DNA of 64,000 nt from Myxococcota bacterium (GTDB lineage Bacteria; Myxococcota_A; UBA796; UBA9615; JAKLKC01): NCBI GenBank assembly GCA_023150875.1, contig JAKLKC010000007.1:62001-126000 (forward strand), in the 5' to 3' direction. Within the stretch, counting starts at the first letter, position 1, and every line of letters begins with the position of its first letter. Below the pieces are notes generated by a model. It ran no database searches. It saw only the letters and a list, made by a program, of their open reading frames with translations, and was not told the DNA's origin. Positions 6,738-17,200 of this stretch are shown here, one piece after another. The translations under genes were made by a program, and so were the position numbers.

Positions 6738-9031
6738 ACGCGCGCCACCGGCTCGGGGAGGGGGGAGCCGACCTCCATGCCCTCCCCGGCCCCACCTTCG
6801 GGCGCGGGTGGGGGCTCGCTGCCCCACTGCACGGTGAACCGCGACACCTCCCCCGCCCACCGCGCGAACACGCCCAGGGGGGGCAGCGGCAAGGAGGGCA
6901 GGTCCAGCGCGTCCCGGGCCTCGTCCACGCGGATCCACTCCGCCCTCTCCGCCTCGGGAGGGTCGGGGCGCTCCCGGGAGACGGAGCGCAGGTAGGGCCA
7001 CCACTGCCCCTCGATGGACGAGGCCAGCCCGCCCAGCACGGGGCCCGCCACGTGGGGCTGCCCCACCACCGTCGCCAGGAGCACCATCGCCGCCCGGTGC
7101 TCGCCGATCCCCGCGTCGACGAAGCGGGCCAGCTCGCCGCCCTCGAGGCGGGCGCGCATCAGCAGGTAGAGGTTCACCAGCCGCTTGGCCCTGCGGGGGC
7201 TGGGGACCAGGGGACCGAGCCTCGCCAGGAAGTCCACTTCGTGGGGATGGAGCACGAGTCCCGGGGGCCGGACGTCCACCTCCGCCGGCTCCGGCGGCGC
7301 GCCTCCGTCCCCACCGCCCTCCTCCCCTCCGCCCCCGCCGGACACCAGCGCCCGCACCAGCCTCGCGAAGGCGTCCCGGTGGATGGGGCGCAGGTTGAAC
7401 GGGACCTGGAGGATCTTCTCCAGGTAGTCCTGAGGGGTGGGGCCGAGGTCGTGGGGGGCACCCCGGACCGCGGCGGGCCCGGCGCCTCCGTCGTCGATGA
7501 CCTCCTCGTACTGCCTCTCCAGGGAGCGGCGGACCCAGCGGGGATCGACGGCGACCACCACCACGAAGAGCGGGAAGGCCAGCAACAGGTGCACGGCCTG
7601 GAGGACCTCCACCACCCGGGCCTCGGGGCAGCGGTCCAGGTCGTCGATGAAGAGCACGATCCGTCCCACGGGGGGAAGATCGGTCTCACCCGGCGCCTCC
7701 GGGTCCAGCAGGAGCCCGAGCTGCTCCAGGTCCCGGCGGATGACGTGGACCAGGCCGAGGTGGCGGCGGTAATCGTCGCTCCGCGCCCGGTCCGCCAGGA
7801 AGGCCCGCAGGCGCCGGCCCCTCTCGATCTCGCCCAGGGCCCGGTGGGCCTCCTGGACCAGGACCTCGGCCTCCGCCAGGCGCCGGGCGGCCTCCTCCTC
7901 CTCGGCGACCCGGGCCGAGAGGGTGGAGTCGGCGGCGGAGGCGCTCTCGGCGATGCGGCGTTCCAGCGCCTCGCAGGCGGAGCCGTACCGCCCCAGGAGG
8001 TCGTCGGCGTGGGCGAGCCCGCGGGAGATCCACTCCCGCACCGCGGCCAGGAACGTGGACAGGCCCGCCACGGCGGCGGCGATCTGGGGGAACCAGGCGT
8101 CCTCAAGGCGCAGCGCGGTCGCGAGCCGGTGGACGCCGAAGTGGACGACGGGGGCGGCGAGGACCAGCGCCGCCACGGCGATCCGCGCCCGCCGATCCGG
8201 CCCCTGGAGCATCGCCCGGAGCACGGTCCCGGCCCGCCCCACCCGCTCCCTCGCCTGCCGGGCCCCCTCCCGGAGCGCCTCGGCGCTCTCGAAGACGCCG
8301 GGGAGGCCGAGGCGCCGGGAGACCCCGTCCAGGGCCTCCCTCAGCGCCGGATCCGAGGCCAGCGCCGCGGCGAGGACCTCCCGCTGCCCGGAGCGCCGGG
8401 CCTCCCGGGCCTCCCGGAGCGCCGCCTCGGCCCCCAGGCGACGGCGCCGGGCGTCCGCCAGGGCCTCCTCGGCCTCGGCCCGGAGGGCCTGGGAGGACTC
8501 CAGCCGCTCCACCAGCTTCCGACGGGTGTCGGCGACGGCCTCCTCCTCGGGGGCGAGCTGCCGGGCGAGGTCCTCGAAGATGTGGGTGGCGAGGCTGGCC
8601 CAGAGGTCGGCGTCCACGTAGTGCCAGGCGTTGAACACGATGGAGACGACGCGGGAGCAGAAGGCCGACTCCTCCCCCCTCGCCTCGGCGGCGGCGGACG
8701 CGGAGGCGAGGACCTCGATCCGCTCCCTCAGCTTCCGCATGAAGAAGCTCTTGCCCGATCCCCAGGGGCCGAAGAGGCCGATGGACAGAGGGGGGCGGAC
8801 CGCCTTGGAGGCCACCACCGCCGCGAACGCGCCCACGTCGGCGCGGATGTCCAGGTGGTCCGCGCCGCCGTCGGTGTCGGGGGTGAAGCCGGGGAGAGAG
8901 GGCCCGGCCGCGTCCCGGCGGGAGTCGCCCCGGTCCCGGGGAGGGGGCGGTGGCTCCGGGGCGGGGGGCTCCCGCCGCCGTGCCTTCGACTGGACCCCCT
9001 CGTCCCCCCCGCCCTTCGCCCGCGCCGCCAT
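6734..9031 (-). CDS. KAP-family P-loop NTPase
   Basis: The protein is 765 residues. After a Pro-rich head, the Walker A motif GPWGSGKS lies at about 88-95, followed by FFMRKLRERIE. The Walker B motif IVLFIDDLDRC lies near residue 457. Between them are a long helical region and two hydrophobic segments (about residues 283-335), the membrane insertion typical of KAP NTPases. The KAP family (named for Kidins220/ARMS and PifA) includes membrane-associated NTPases, some linked to phage exclusion; a defence role here is only an inference from its proximity to the restriction-like operon. The ATG at 9031 begins in low-complexity sequence and a somewhat later start is possible. The last codon overlaps the stop of the convergent lipoprotein gene by 4 bp. 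Confidence 0.85.
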   Translation of the reverse strand: MAARAKGGGDEGVQSKARRREPPAPEPPPPPRDRGDSRRDAAGPSLPGFTPDTDGGADHLDIRADVGAFAAVVASKAVRPPLSIGLFGPWGSGKSFFMRKLRERIEVLASASAAAEARGEESAFCSRVVSIVFNAWHYVDADLWASLATHIFEDLARQLAPEEEAVADTRRKLVERLESSQALRAEAEEALADARRRRLGAEAALREAREARRSGQREVLAAALASDPALREALDGVSRRLGLPGVFESAEALREGARQARERVGRAGTVLRAMLQGPDRRARIAVAALVLAAPVVHFGVHRLATALRLEDAWFPQIAAAVAGLSTFLAAVREWISRGLAHADDLLGRYGSACEALERRIAESASAADSTLSARVAEEEEAARRLAEAEVLVQEAHRALGEIERGRRLRAFLADRARSDDYRRHLGLVHVIRRDLEQLGLLLDPEAPGETDLPPVGRIVLFIDDLDRCPEARVVEVLQAVHLLLAFPLFVVVVAVDPRWVRRSLERQYEEVIDDGGAGPAAVRGAPHDLGPTPQDYLEKILQVPFNLRPIHRDAFARLVRALVSGGGGGEEGGGDGGAPPEPAEVDVRPPGLVLHPHEVDFLARLGPLVPSPRRAKRLVNLYLLMRARLEGGELARFVDAGIGEHRAAMVLLATVVGQPHVAGPVLGGLASSIEGQWWPYLRSVSRERPDPPEAERAEWIRVDEARDALDLPSLPLPPLGVFARWAGEVSRFTVQWGSEPPPAPEGGAGEGMEVGSPLPEPVARV

Positions 9032-9125
9032 GTTCCCGCCTCCGGTCGCCCATGCTACCGCACGGGAGGGGCGCGGTTGGGGATCCGGCGGTGGAGGGCG
9101 TCGAAGTCGAGGGGGGGGTGGCGAG

Positions 9126-9339
9126 GAACACGTTCACGGGCACGGCGGCACGCTCACGGGCGCGCCGCGACGACCACGACGACGCGGGCACGAACACGAA
9201 TGCACGGGCACGACCACGACGACGCGGGCACGAACACGAACATGCGGGCACGAACACGAACACCGACACGCGAGCACGAACACGAACGCGCGAGCACGAA
9301 CACGAACACGAACACGGGAGCACGTTCACGTTTCCGTGT
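9126..9339. repeat. CACGAACACGAA-type repeat array in a divergent promoter region
   Basis: About 210 bp consist almost entirely of the units CACGAA, CACGAC and GAGCACGAACACGAA, with longer direct copies such as GCGGGCACGAACACGAA. Both ends carry ACGTTCACG (9130-9138 and 9322-9330). The block fills most of the 403-bp space between the divergent KAP NTPase and glycosyltransferase genes. It is open in several frames only because it lacks stop codons. There are no unique spacers, so it is not a CRISPR array. Confidence 0.75.
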
Positions 9340-9434
9340 TGTCGAGCGTCGTTCTCCCTTGCCTCGTGCCCCTGCGTCCTTCCCCGTATCATGGGGCGGA
9401 GGCCGCCGCCCGGGCCGCGGCCCCGGGATGGGGC

Positions 9435-11273
9435 GTGTCCCTGACGGGCGATCTGGCTGTGGTGGCGCTGTTCGGGGCGACCTGGGCGGCGGGGGCGGGG
9501 AGCCTGCGGCGTCGCTTCGGCGTGCTGGACGCCGTGACGGGCGGGGGGGTGCTGGCGTGGGTGGCCGTGGCGAGCGCCGGGCTGGCCCTCGGGACCGCGG
9601 GGCGGCTCCGGGCGGGACCCTGGGCGGGGGCGGTGCTCCTCGTCGCCCTCGGCCTCGCCGTCGGCGCCGCCCTCGCCGGCCGCCGCCCACCCGCGCCCCC
9701 CCTCCCCTTCCGCCCCTCCCCTCCCGCCGCGGCAGCGCTGGCGCTGGCGACCGCCGCCGGCCTCTACGTGGGGGCGCTGGCGGCCCTCCTCCCCGAGGTC
9801 TCCTGGGACGGGCTCGCCTACCACCTGCCCATGGCCTACCACGCCGTGCAGGATGGGACCCTCCGCTCCCCCGCGGCCCAGTGGTTCGCGGTGCGGGACC
9901 TGCCCCGGGCCCTGGAGCTCCTGCCCGCCTTCGCCTTCGCGGTGTCGGGCGGCGACCGCCTCGTGGACGCCGCCCAGGTGCCCGCCCTGCTCCTGGGCGG
10001 CCTCGGGGTCGCCTCCCTCGCCCGCCGTTGCGGCGCCGGCCCCTCCGCCGCCGCCCTCGCCGGGGCCCTCTTCCCGGCGGCCCCCGTCGCCCTCGCCCAG
10101 GCGCCGACCGCCTACGTGGACCTCACCTTCGCGGCCCTGGCGCTGGCCGGATGGGCGCTGGCGGCGGGGGGGACGGTCGCGGGGGCCGCCCTGGCGGGGG
10201 CCGCCCTGGGGCTGGCCTGCGCGGGCAAGGCGACGGGCGTGCTGATGGCGGCGGGGGCGGCGGCGACGATCACCCTGACCCGCCCCCGGGCCCGGCTCGG
10301 GGGGCTCGTGGCCTTCACCCTCCCCCTGCTGGCCCTGGCGGGCCCTTCCTGGGCGGCCCGCGCCCTGCGGTACGACAACCCCTTCTACCCCCTCGAAGTC
10401 CGGCTCCCCCTGGGCCTCACCCTGCCGGGCTACCTGGCCCCGGACCATTTCCGCGGGGCGGAGGGCCCGGCCCTGGCGACCCTGTCCCCCTGGGCCCGCA
10501 CCTGGGTGGGGTGGACGGACCTGCTGGGCTCCGAGGTCCGCTACGACATGGCCCCGGGAGGCTTCGGGCCCGCCTGGCCCCTCCTGGTCCTGCCCGGCGC
10601 CCTGGCCGCCGTGGCGCTCGCCCGCGGGGCGGGGCGCCGGCCCTCCCTCGCCATCTGGACCGCCGCTCCCTTCGTCCTCCTCTTCCCGGCCCTGGGCTTC
10701 GCCCGGTACTCCCTGGCGATCTGGGGTGCGGGCCTCGCGGCCGGGGCCGTGGGGCTCACCGCCCTGCGGTCCGCCCACCCCCGGGCCGGCGCCCTCGCCG
10801 CCTGGGGGGCGGTGGCGCTCCAAGCCGTCGGCGCGTGGTCCGCCCGCTGGCCGGTCGCGGTCCCCCCGGGCGTGCTCACGTCCGCCCTGGCCGACGGCCG
10901 CCTCCCCTCCTTCGCCGACGCCTACCCCTGGGACGGCCCCCACGGCGAGCGCGCCCTCTTCCGCTTCTTGGCGGAGCGCGGGCCGGGCGGGACCACGGCC
11001 TACACCGACACCACCCCGAGCCCCCACGACTTCCTCTTCACCGCCCCCCTCTGGCGCGGAGGTCCCACCCACCGCGTGGTCTACCTCCCCCCGTCCCCGC
11101 GCCCCCACTGGCTCGCCGCCCTCGCCGCCTCCGGCGCCGACACCGTGGTGGTGGGCCGGGGCTCGCCCCCCGACGCCTGGCTCGCCGAGGGCTCCCCCTG
11201 GACCCGAGCCTTCCAGGGCGACCGCTTCGCGGTGTTCACCCGCCCTTTACCGGCGTCCCCGCCCGCCCGGTAA
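9435..11273 (+). CDS. Polytopic membrane protein, probable dolichol-mannosyltransferase/ArnT-like (GT-C) glycosyltransferase
   Basis: The 612-residue protein is dominated by Ala/Leu-rich membrane segments (ten or more). Following the second or third segment, the loop EVSWDGLAYHLPMAYHAVQDG (around residue 120) places an acidic residue in the first large extracytoplasmic loop. This is the layout of GT-C fold lipid-linked-sugar glycosyltransferases (GT39/GT83, ArnT/PMT-like). A soluble C-terminal tail (from about residue 490) includes a block resembling a small alpha/beta domain. Substrate and acceptor cannot be told. The start is a GTG at 9435 directly after the repeat block; the frame continues upstream only through repeat sequence, which is not credible coding. 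It is co-oriented with the restriction-like operon, about 120 bp upstream of it. Confidence 0.7.
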   Translation: MSLTGDLAVVALFGATWAAGAGSLRRRFGVLDAVTGGGVLAWVAVASAGLALGTAGRLRAGPWAGAVLLVALGLAVGAALAGRRPPAPPLPFRPSPPAAAALALATAAGLYVGALAALLPEVSWDGLAYHLPMAYHAVQDGTLRSPAAQWFAVRDLPRALELLPAFAFAVSGGDRLVDAAQVPALLLGGLGVASLARRCGAGPSAAALAGALFPAAPVALAQAPTAYVDLTFAALALAGWALAAGGTVAGAALAGAALGLACAGKATGVLMAAGAAATITLTRPRARLGGLVAFTLPLLALAGPSWAARALRYDNPFYPLEVRLPLGLTLPGYLAPDHFRGAEGPALATLSPWARTWVGWTDLLGSEVRYDMAPGGFGPAWPLLVLPGALAAVALARGAGRRPSLAIWTAAPFVLLFPALGFARYSLAIWGAGLAAGAVGLTALRSAHPRAGALAAWGAVALQAVGAWSARWPVAVPPGVLTSALADGRLPSFADAYPWDGPHGERALFRFLAERGPGGTTAYTDTTPSPHDFLFTAPLWRGGPTHRVVYLPPSPRPHWLAALAASGADTVVVGRGSPPDAWLAEGSPWTRAFQGDRFAVFTRPLPASPPAR

Positions 11274-11338
11274 CGATCTTTCGTCGAGTGCGGGGTCCCC
11301 TGAAGATTTTCCGGCCACGATGATAGAGTGGCCATCCC

Positions 11339-11395
11339 ATGGAGGAGGCGGTCCGCGCCGCCATGTCGGCCCACGGGATGGAGGTCCGCGGGTGA
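11339..11395 (+). CDS. Possible 18-codon leader overlapping the helicase start
   Basis: A short frame MEEAVRAAMSAHGMEVRG runs from ATG 11339 to a TGA at 11393-11395 that overlaps the helicase GTG start (GTGA). A stop at 11324-11326 closes it upstream. Its last codons contain GGAGG (11380-11384), a well-spaced Shine-Dalgarno for the helicase. It could be a translated leader coupling translation into the operon, or chance. No SD of its own is obvious. Confidence 0.25.
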   Translation: MEEAVRAAMSAHGMEVRG

Positions 11396-14208
11396 GCCCC
11401 GCCCTCACGCCCTACCACGCGCGGTACTACGCGCTGGAGCTGCGGCGGCGGGGCACCCCCTCCGACGTGGCGGCCATCGGCACCGCCCTCTTCGACGCCC
11501 GGGTGGACCTGAACCCCCACCAGGTCGAGGCCGCCCTCTTCGCCCTCCGGGGCCTCCGGGAGCGGGAGCGGTCCGCGCCGGGGCGGATCCTCGCCGACGA
11601 GGTCGGCCTCGGCAAGACCATCGAGGCGGGCCTGGTGCTCTGCCAGCTCTGGGCGGAGCGCAAGCGGCGCCTGCTGGTCCTGGCCCCCGCGGCGCTGCGG
11701 AAGCAGTGGGTGATGGAGCTGGAGGAGAAGTTCGGCCTCCCCGCCCGGATCGCCGAGGGGCGAGGCGAGGCGGACCGCTTCGGCGGGCGGGGCGTGACCG
11801 TGGCGTCCTACAGCTACGCCGCCCGCCGCCTGGAAGCCCTCGGCGCCGAGGACTGGGACCTGGTGGTCTGCGACGAGGCCCACCGCCTCCGGAGCGCCCA
11901 CGATCCGGCGAGCAAGCAGGCTCGGCCCCTGGCCCAGGCGCTCCGGCGCGCGCCCAAGGTCCTGCTGACGGCGACGCCGCTCCAGAACTCCCTCGTCGAG
12001 CTGTACGGCCTCTGCTCGGTGGTGGACGACCGGATCTTCGGCGACTTCCTGGGCTTCAAGGCGCGTTTCCTCAAGGGCCGCCCGGACTTCGCCGCCCTGC
12101 GGGAGCGGCTGGCGCCCGTCATGCTGCGGACCCTCCGCAAGGAGGTGCTCCCCTACATCCGGTACACCGAGCGCCACGCGCTGACGTGCCGGTTCCGCGC
12201 CCCGCCCCGGGAGCGCGCCGTGTACGAGGCCGTCTCCCGGTTCCTCTCCCGGGAGGATCTCGTCGCCCTCCCGGCGTCCCAGAGGGCCCTGGTCACCATG
12301 GCGGTCCGGAAGCTCCTGGCCTCGTCGTCGGCGGCGGTCGCGGGCGTGCTGCACACCCTCCGCCGCCGGGTGGAGCGGATCGCGGCCCAGGAGACACCCC
12401 CTCCCATCGAGGCGGAGCTGGCGGACGAGGGCCTGGACGAGGCGTGGCTGGACTCCCTGCTGGGTGAAGAGGAGCCGCCGGCCCGGGGCGGCGATCCCCG
12501 GAAGGAGGCCGCGGAGCTGGCGGAGCTGGCGGCGATGGCCGAGGGGATCCCGGTGGACCAGCGGGCCGTCCGCCTGGTGTCGGCGCTGAAGGAGGGGTTC
12601 GGGCGGCTGCGGGAGCGGGGCGCGCCCGAGAAGGCCGTGATCTTCACCGAGTCCCGCCGCACCCAGGCGATGCTCTTCCGCCACCTCCAGGACCACGGCT
12701 TCGCCGGCCAGGTGGCGTGCTTCCACGGCGGCGGCGCCGACGAGGACACGCGGCCGATCCTGGACCGCTGGCTCGCCTCCCATCCCGAGGCCGCCGCCGC
12801 CTCCCGCGGGGCGAACCTCCGGGCGGCGGTGGTGGACCACTTCGCCCGGGAGGCCCGGATCCTCATCGCCACCGAGGCCGGCGCCGAGGGGCTGAACCTC
12901 CAGTTCTGCGCGATGGTCGTCAACTACGACCTCCCCTGGAACCCCCAGCGGGTCGAGCAGCGGATCGGGCGCTGCCACCGGTACGGGCAGAAGCACGACG
13001 TCGTGGTGCTGAACCTCCTGGAGGAGACCAACGCCGCCGAGGGGCGGGTCTTCGAGCTGCTGGACGAGAAGTTCCGCCTCTTCGACGGGATCTTCGGCGC
13101 CTCGGACGCCATCGTCGGCACCCTGGAGTCGGGGGTGGGGTTCGAGCGGCGGATCCACCGGATCTTCGACGTGTGTCGCACGGACGAGCAGATCGCCGCC
13201 GCCTTCGCGGCGCTCCGGGCCGAGCTCGAGCACGACGTCTCGGCGCGGGAGGAGCGGGCGCGCCGGGCCCTCCTGGAGCACTTCGACGCCGACGTCCACG
13301 AGCGCCTGAGGGTCCCCGAGGGGGAGGCCCAGGCCCGGATGAACCGGATGGAGGCCCTGTTCTGGAGCCTGACCCGGTGGGCCCTCGGCGACGCCGCCCG
13401 CTTCGACGACGGCCGCCTCGCCTTCGACCTCCACGCCCCTTCCGCCGGGGCGCCCCCCGGCCGGTACGAGCGGGTCCGCCGGACCGGGAACCGCGTCCCC
13501 GAAGCCTTCGTCTACCGCCTGACCCATCCCCTGGGCGAGCGCGTGCTGGCCCGGGGCGCCGCGGCGGCCACTCCCGCCGCCCACCTCGTCTTCGACGGGT
13601 CGAGCTACGGCCGCCGCCTCTCCCCGGTGGACGCCCTCCGGGGCCGCACGGGCTGGCTCCGCCTGGACCGGATCCGGATCGCCGGCTTCGCCGACGAGGA
13701 GCACCTCCTCCTCTCGGGGACCGTCGCCCCCGAGGGGACCGTCGACCCCGAGACCCTCTCCCGGATGTTCCTCCTCTCCGCCGAGGTGCGCCCACCCCGC
13801 CCGGGGCCTCCCCCGGAGCTGGAGGAGGCCGCGCGCCACGCCATCACCGCCACCTCCACCGCCGCCGCCTCCCGTTCCCTGGCGGACTTCGAGGCCGCCC
13901 GCGACCGCCTGTACCGCTGGGCGGAGGACCAGATCCTCGCCGCCGAGGAGGCGGTGAAGGACCTGCGGAAGCAGGAGCGAGAGCTCGACCGCCAGGCCCG
14001 CTCGGCACCGACCCTGGAGGAGAAGCGAGCCCTCCTCCGCCGCCTCGAAGACGTGGAGACGCGCAAGGTCCGCGCCCGCCACCACCTGAACACCGTCGAG
14101 GACGACGTCCGCACCCGGCGGGCGGCCCATCTCGACGAGCTGGAGCGTCGCATCGCCCTGCGGACCGAGGTAGACTGCGTCTTCACCGTGTCCTGGGAAG
14201 TGGTGTAG
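11392..14208 (+). CDS. SNF2/RapA-like DNA helicase of a restriction-modification-like operon
   Basis: The protein is 938 residues. SF2 motifs appear in order: motif I DEVGLGKT (about 69-76), motif II CDEAH (about 160), LLTATPLQN, and the C-terminal helicase half with EAGAEGLNLQFC and QRIGRCHRYGQ (about 523-533). The last 150 residues form a charged coiled coil (EEAVKDLRKQERELDRQ onward). This layout fits SNF2 translocases found in defence islands, for example DrmD of class 1 DISARM; the family label here is by motif only. The GTG at 11392 is chosen because GGAGG sits 7 nt upstream. Stop and next start are 8 bp apart, so the helicase, methyltransferase and nuclease-helicase form one operon. 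Likely role: ATP-driven translocation on invading DNA. Confidence 0.88.
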   Translation: MSPALTPYHARYYALELRRRGTPSDVAAIGTALFDARVDLNPHQVEAALFALRGLRERERSAPGRILADEVGLGKTIEAGLVLCQLWAERKRRLLVLAPAALRKQWVMELEEKFGLPARIAEGRGEADRFGGRGVTVASYSYAARRLEALGAEDWDLVVCDEAHRLRSAHDPASKQARPLAQALRRAPKVLLTATPLQNSLVELYGLCSVVDDRIFGDFLGFKARFLKGRPDFAALRERLAPVMLRTLRKEVLPYIRYTERHALTCRFRAPPRERAVYEAVSRFLSREDLVALPASQRALVTMAVRKLLASSSAAVAGVLHTLRRRVERIAAQETPPPIEAELADEGLDEAWLDSLLGEEEPPARGGDPRKEAAELAELAAMAEGIPVDQRAVRLVSALKEGFGRLRERGAPEKAVIFTESRRTQAMLFRHLQDHGFAGQVACFHGGGADEDTRPILDRWLASHPEAAAASRGANLRAAVVDHFAREARILIATEAGAEGLNLQFCAMVVNYDLPWNPQRVEQRIGRCHRYGQKHDVVVLNLLEETNAAEGRVFELLDEKFRLFDGIFGASDAIVGTLESGVGFERRIHRIFDVCRTDEQIAAAFAALRAELEHDVSAREERARRALLEHFDADVHERLRVPEGEAQARMNRMEALFWSLTRWALGDAARFDDGRLAFDLHAPSAGAPPGRYERVRRTGNRVPEAFVYRLTHPLGERVLARGAAAATPAAHLVFDGSSYGRRLSPVDALRGRTGWLRLDRIRIAGFADEEHLLLSGTVAPEGTVDPETLSRMFLLSAEVRPPRPGPPPELEEAARHAITATSTAAASRSLADFEAARDRLYRWAEDQILAAEEAVKDLRKQERELDRQARSAPTLEEKRALLRRLEDVETRKVRARHHLNTVEDDVRTRRAAHLDELERRIALRTEVDCVFTVSWEVV

Positions 14209-14216
14209 GTCCCGCC

Positions 14217-17200
14217 GTGGCGAGCGAACCCCGCGAGCTCCAGAAGCTGAAGTCCCTGTTGAAGGAGCTGTTCCAGCTCGACGCCGAGGACCTGGACTTC
14301 GGGATGTACCGGGTGCTGCGCCTCCGGCGGGACGAGCTGACCACCTTCCTGGAGCGGACCCTCGCCGACGAGGTGCGCCGGGCGATGGGCTCGGCGGACG
14401 AGAGGGAGAGGGCCGACGTCCTGGCGCGCCTGCGCGAGATGGAGCGGCAGGCGGCGGAGTGGGGAGGCTCCCCGGAGAAGAACCCCGAGTACGTCAAGCT
14501 CAAGGCGATGATGGCCTCGGCCGAGGACGGGGCGGCCCGGGAGCGCCAGGTCTACGCCCACCTGGGGGAGTTCTTCTCGCGCTACTACGAGGACGGCGAC
14601 TTCGTGTCCCTGCCCCGCCTCGGGCGCGACACCTACGCCGTCCCCTACGACGGCAGCGAGGTGGTGCTCCACTGGGCGAACAAGGACCAGTACTACGTCA
14701 AGAGCGGCGAGTACTTCGCGCGCTACGCCTTCCAGCTCCGGGACGGACGGCGGGTGGTCTTCCGCCTGGTGGACGCCGAGACCGATCCCGACAACGTGAA
14801 GGGGACGGACGCGGGCAAGCGCCGGTTCCGCCTGGCGGACGGCGGGGACGCGGTGGGGGTCGTGGACGGCGAGCTGGTGTGCCGCTTCGTCTACCAGCCC
14901 GCGGAGGGCAAGCAGGAGGCGGTGAACGAGGCGACGGAGGAGCGGATCCTGGACGCCTCCCCCCGGGAGTGGCGCCACGCGCTGAGCGCGCCCAAGGGCG
15001 AGAGGACCCTCCTCGGCTGGAACCTGCGCCAGTACACCGAGAAGAACAAGCGGGACTACTTCATCCACAAGGACCTGGGCGGCTTCCTGCGCCGCGAGCT
15101 GGACCACTACCTGAAGACGGAGGTCTTCGACCTGGACGCCGTCGAGTCCATGGCCGACGACGACGTGTCCCGGGCCCTGGCGATGGTGAAGGCCGTCCGC
15201 GCCGTCGCCCGGCCCATCATCGACTTCCTGGCGAGCATCGAGGACTTCCAGAAGCGCCTCTTCCTGAAGAAGAAGGCGGTCCTCCGCACCGAGTGGTGCG
15301 TCACCCTGGACCGCGTGCCCGAGGGGATGTACGCGGAGATCGGGACGAACGAGGCGCAGGTGCGGCGCTGGAAGGAGCTGTTCGCCATCGACGAGGTCGA
15401 CGTTCCCCCCCTGATCCCCGGCGGAGACGCCCGGGGCGCGACGGTCACGGCGGAGTTCCTGAAGCGGAACCGGGGACTGGTGGTGGAGACCCGGTTCTTC
15501 GACCGCGGGTTCACGGCGAGGCTGCTGGCGGCGCTGGGGAAGGGGGTGGACGAGAGGGTGACGGGGGTGATGGTGAGGGGGGAGAATCTGCAAGGCCTGA
15601 GGTTGCTGACTGAGAGGTACACCCAGTCAATCACGTGTACCTGCATCGATCCACCATATAACACTGGTAATGACGGGTTCATCTATCGGGACGGCTTCGG
15701 GCGATCTTCCTGGCTCACAATGCTCGAAGATCGAATCGTTACATGCGTAAGGCTCTTCCACGAGGACAGCGTAATATTTGTCTCAATCGACGACCATGAG
15801 ATCCACGCGCTGAGGTATCTCATGGATGGTGTCCTTGGGCCAGAGAACTTCGTCACAACTGTCATCTGGCAGAAGGTTTACGCTCCCAAGAGCAGCGCCA
15901 AGCATTTCTCGGAGGACCACGATTACGCTGTAGCATACGCGCGAAAGGCCGAATCCTGGAGGCCGGCGCCTCTGCCGCGGACGTCGGAACAGGATGCCCA
16001 CTACAAGAATCCGGATGGTGACCCTCGTGGCCCATGGCGGGCCGACGGAATGTCCGCGCGAAACTACTATAGCAAAGGTACATACCGTATTACGAACCCG
16101 AACGGTCGTGTCATCTCAGCGCCTCCGTCCGGCCGCTACTGGATATACTCCGAAGATAAGTTTCGTGAGCTTGATGCTGACGGGCGAATTTGGTGGGGTG
16201 AGAACGGCGATAACCAACCGGCAGTGAAGCGGTTTCGCTCCGAGGTCCGTGACGGTCGCGTGCCACAGACGCTTTGGAAATACGAAGATGTCGGGCATAC
16301 GCAGGAAGCAAAAAAGGAACTACTCGAATGTGTAACGTTCGAGTCTTCTGCAGGAGTATTTGAAACACCAAAGCCAACCCGCCTCATCAAGCAGATGGCT
16401 CGCATCGCCGCTCGTGACAATAATGTGAATTGTATCCTCGACTTCTTCGCCGGCTCCGGCACCACCGGTCACGCCGTGCTGAACCTCAACCGCGAGGACC
16501 AGGGCCGTCGCACGTTCATCCTCGTCGAGGTCAACGACTACTTCGACACCGTGCTCGTCCCCCGGATCCTCAAGGCCACCTATAGCAAGGACTGGAAGGA
16601 GGGGAAGCCCGTGGACCGGACTCCCGTCCCGGGCGGGGCCATCTACAAGGTCCTCTACCTGGAGTCCTACGAGGACACCCTGGCCAACGTCACCCTGCCG
16701 GCCCGGCGGGACGACAGCGTCCTCCCCCTGCGTTTCCGCCGGGAGTACACCGTCCGCTACATGCTGGACCACGAGACCCGGGCGGCGGTGCTGGACCTGG
16801 ATCGCTTCCGCAGGCCCTTCTCGTGGACCATGGAGGTCAGGCGGGGGGGGATGGTGACGCCGGAGCATCCCGTGGACATGGTGGAGACCTTCAACTACCT
16901 GATCGGCCTGCGGGTGTCGCGCTACGGCTTCTTCGGGGATCCCGACCGCCTCCGCTACGTCGAGGGCACCGTCCTGGAGGACGGCGACGAGCGGCGGGTG
17001 CTGGTCCTGTGGAGGGACTGCGACGCCGTCCCCGACGCGGAGGTGCTGCGCCTCTTCGACGACCGGGAGTTCGCCCCCGTCTCGTCCCGGGAGTACGACC
17101 GGATCTACGTGAACGGGGATCCCCCCCTCGCCAACGTCCGCCGGGACGGCGAGCACTGGAAGGTCCTTGCCATCGAGGACGAGTTCAAGCGTCTCTCCTT

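Noticed and set aside
9126..9339. CRISPR array candidate
   Set aside because: Repeats are short hexamers with no unique spacers and no cas genes nearby.
8631..9434. N-terminal extension of the glycosyltransferase
   Set aside because: It would run through the antisense of the KAP gene and the CACGAA repeats; no signal or domain.
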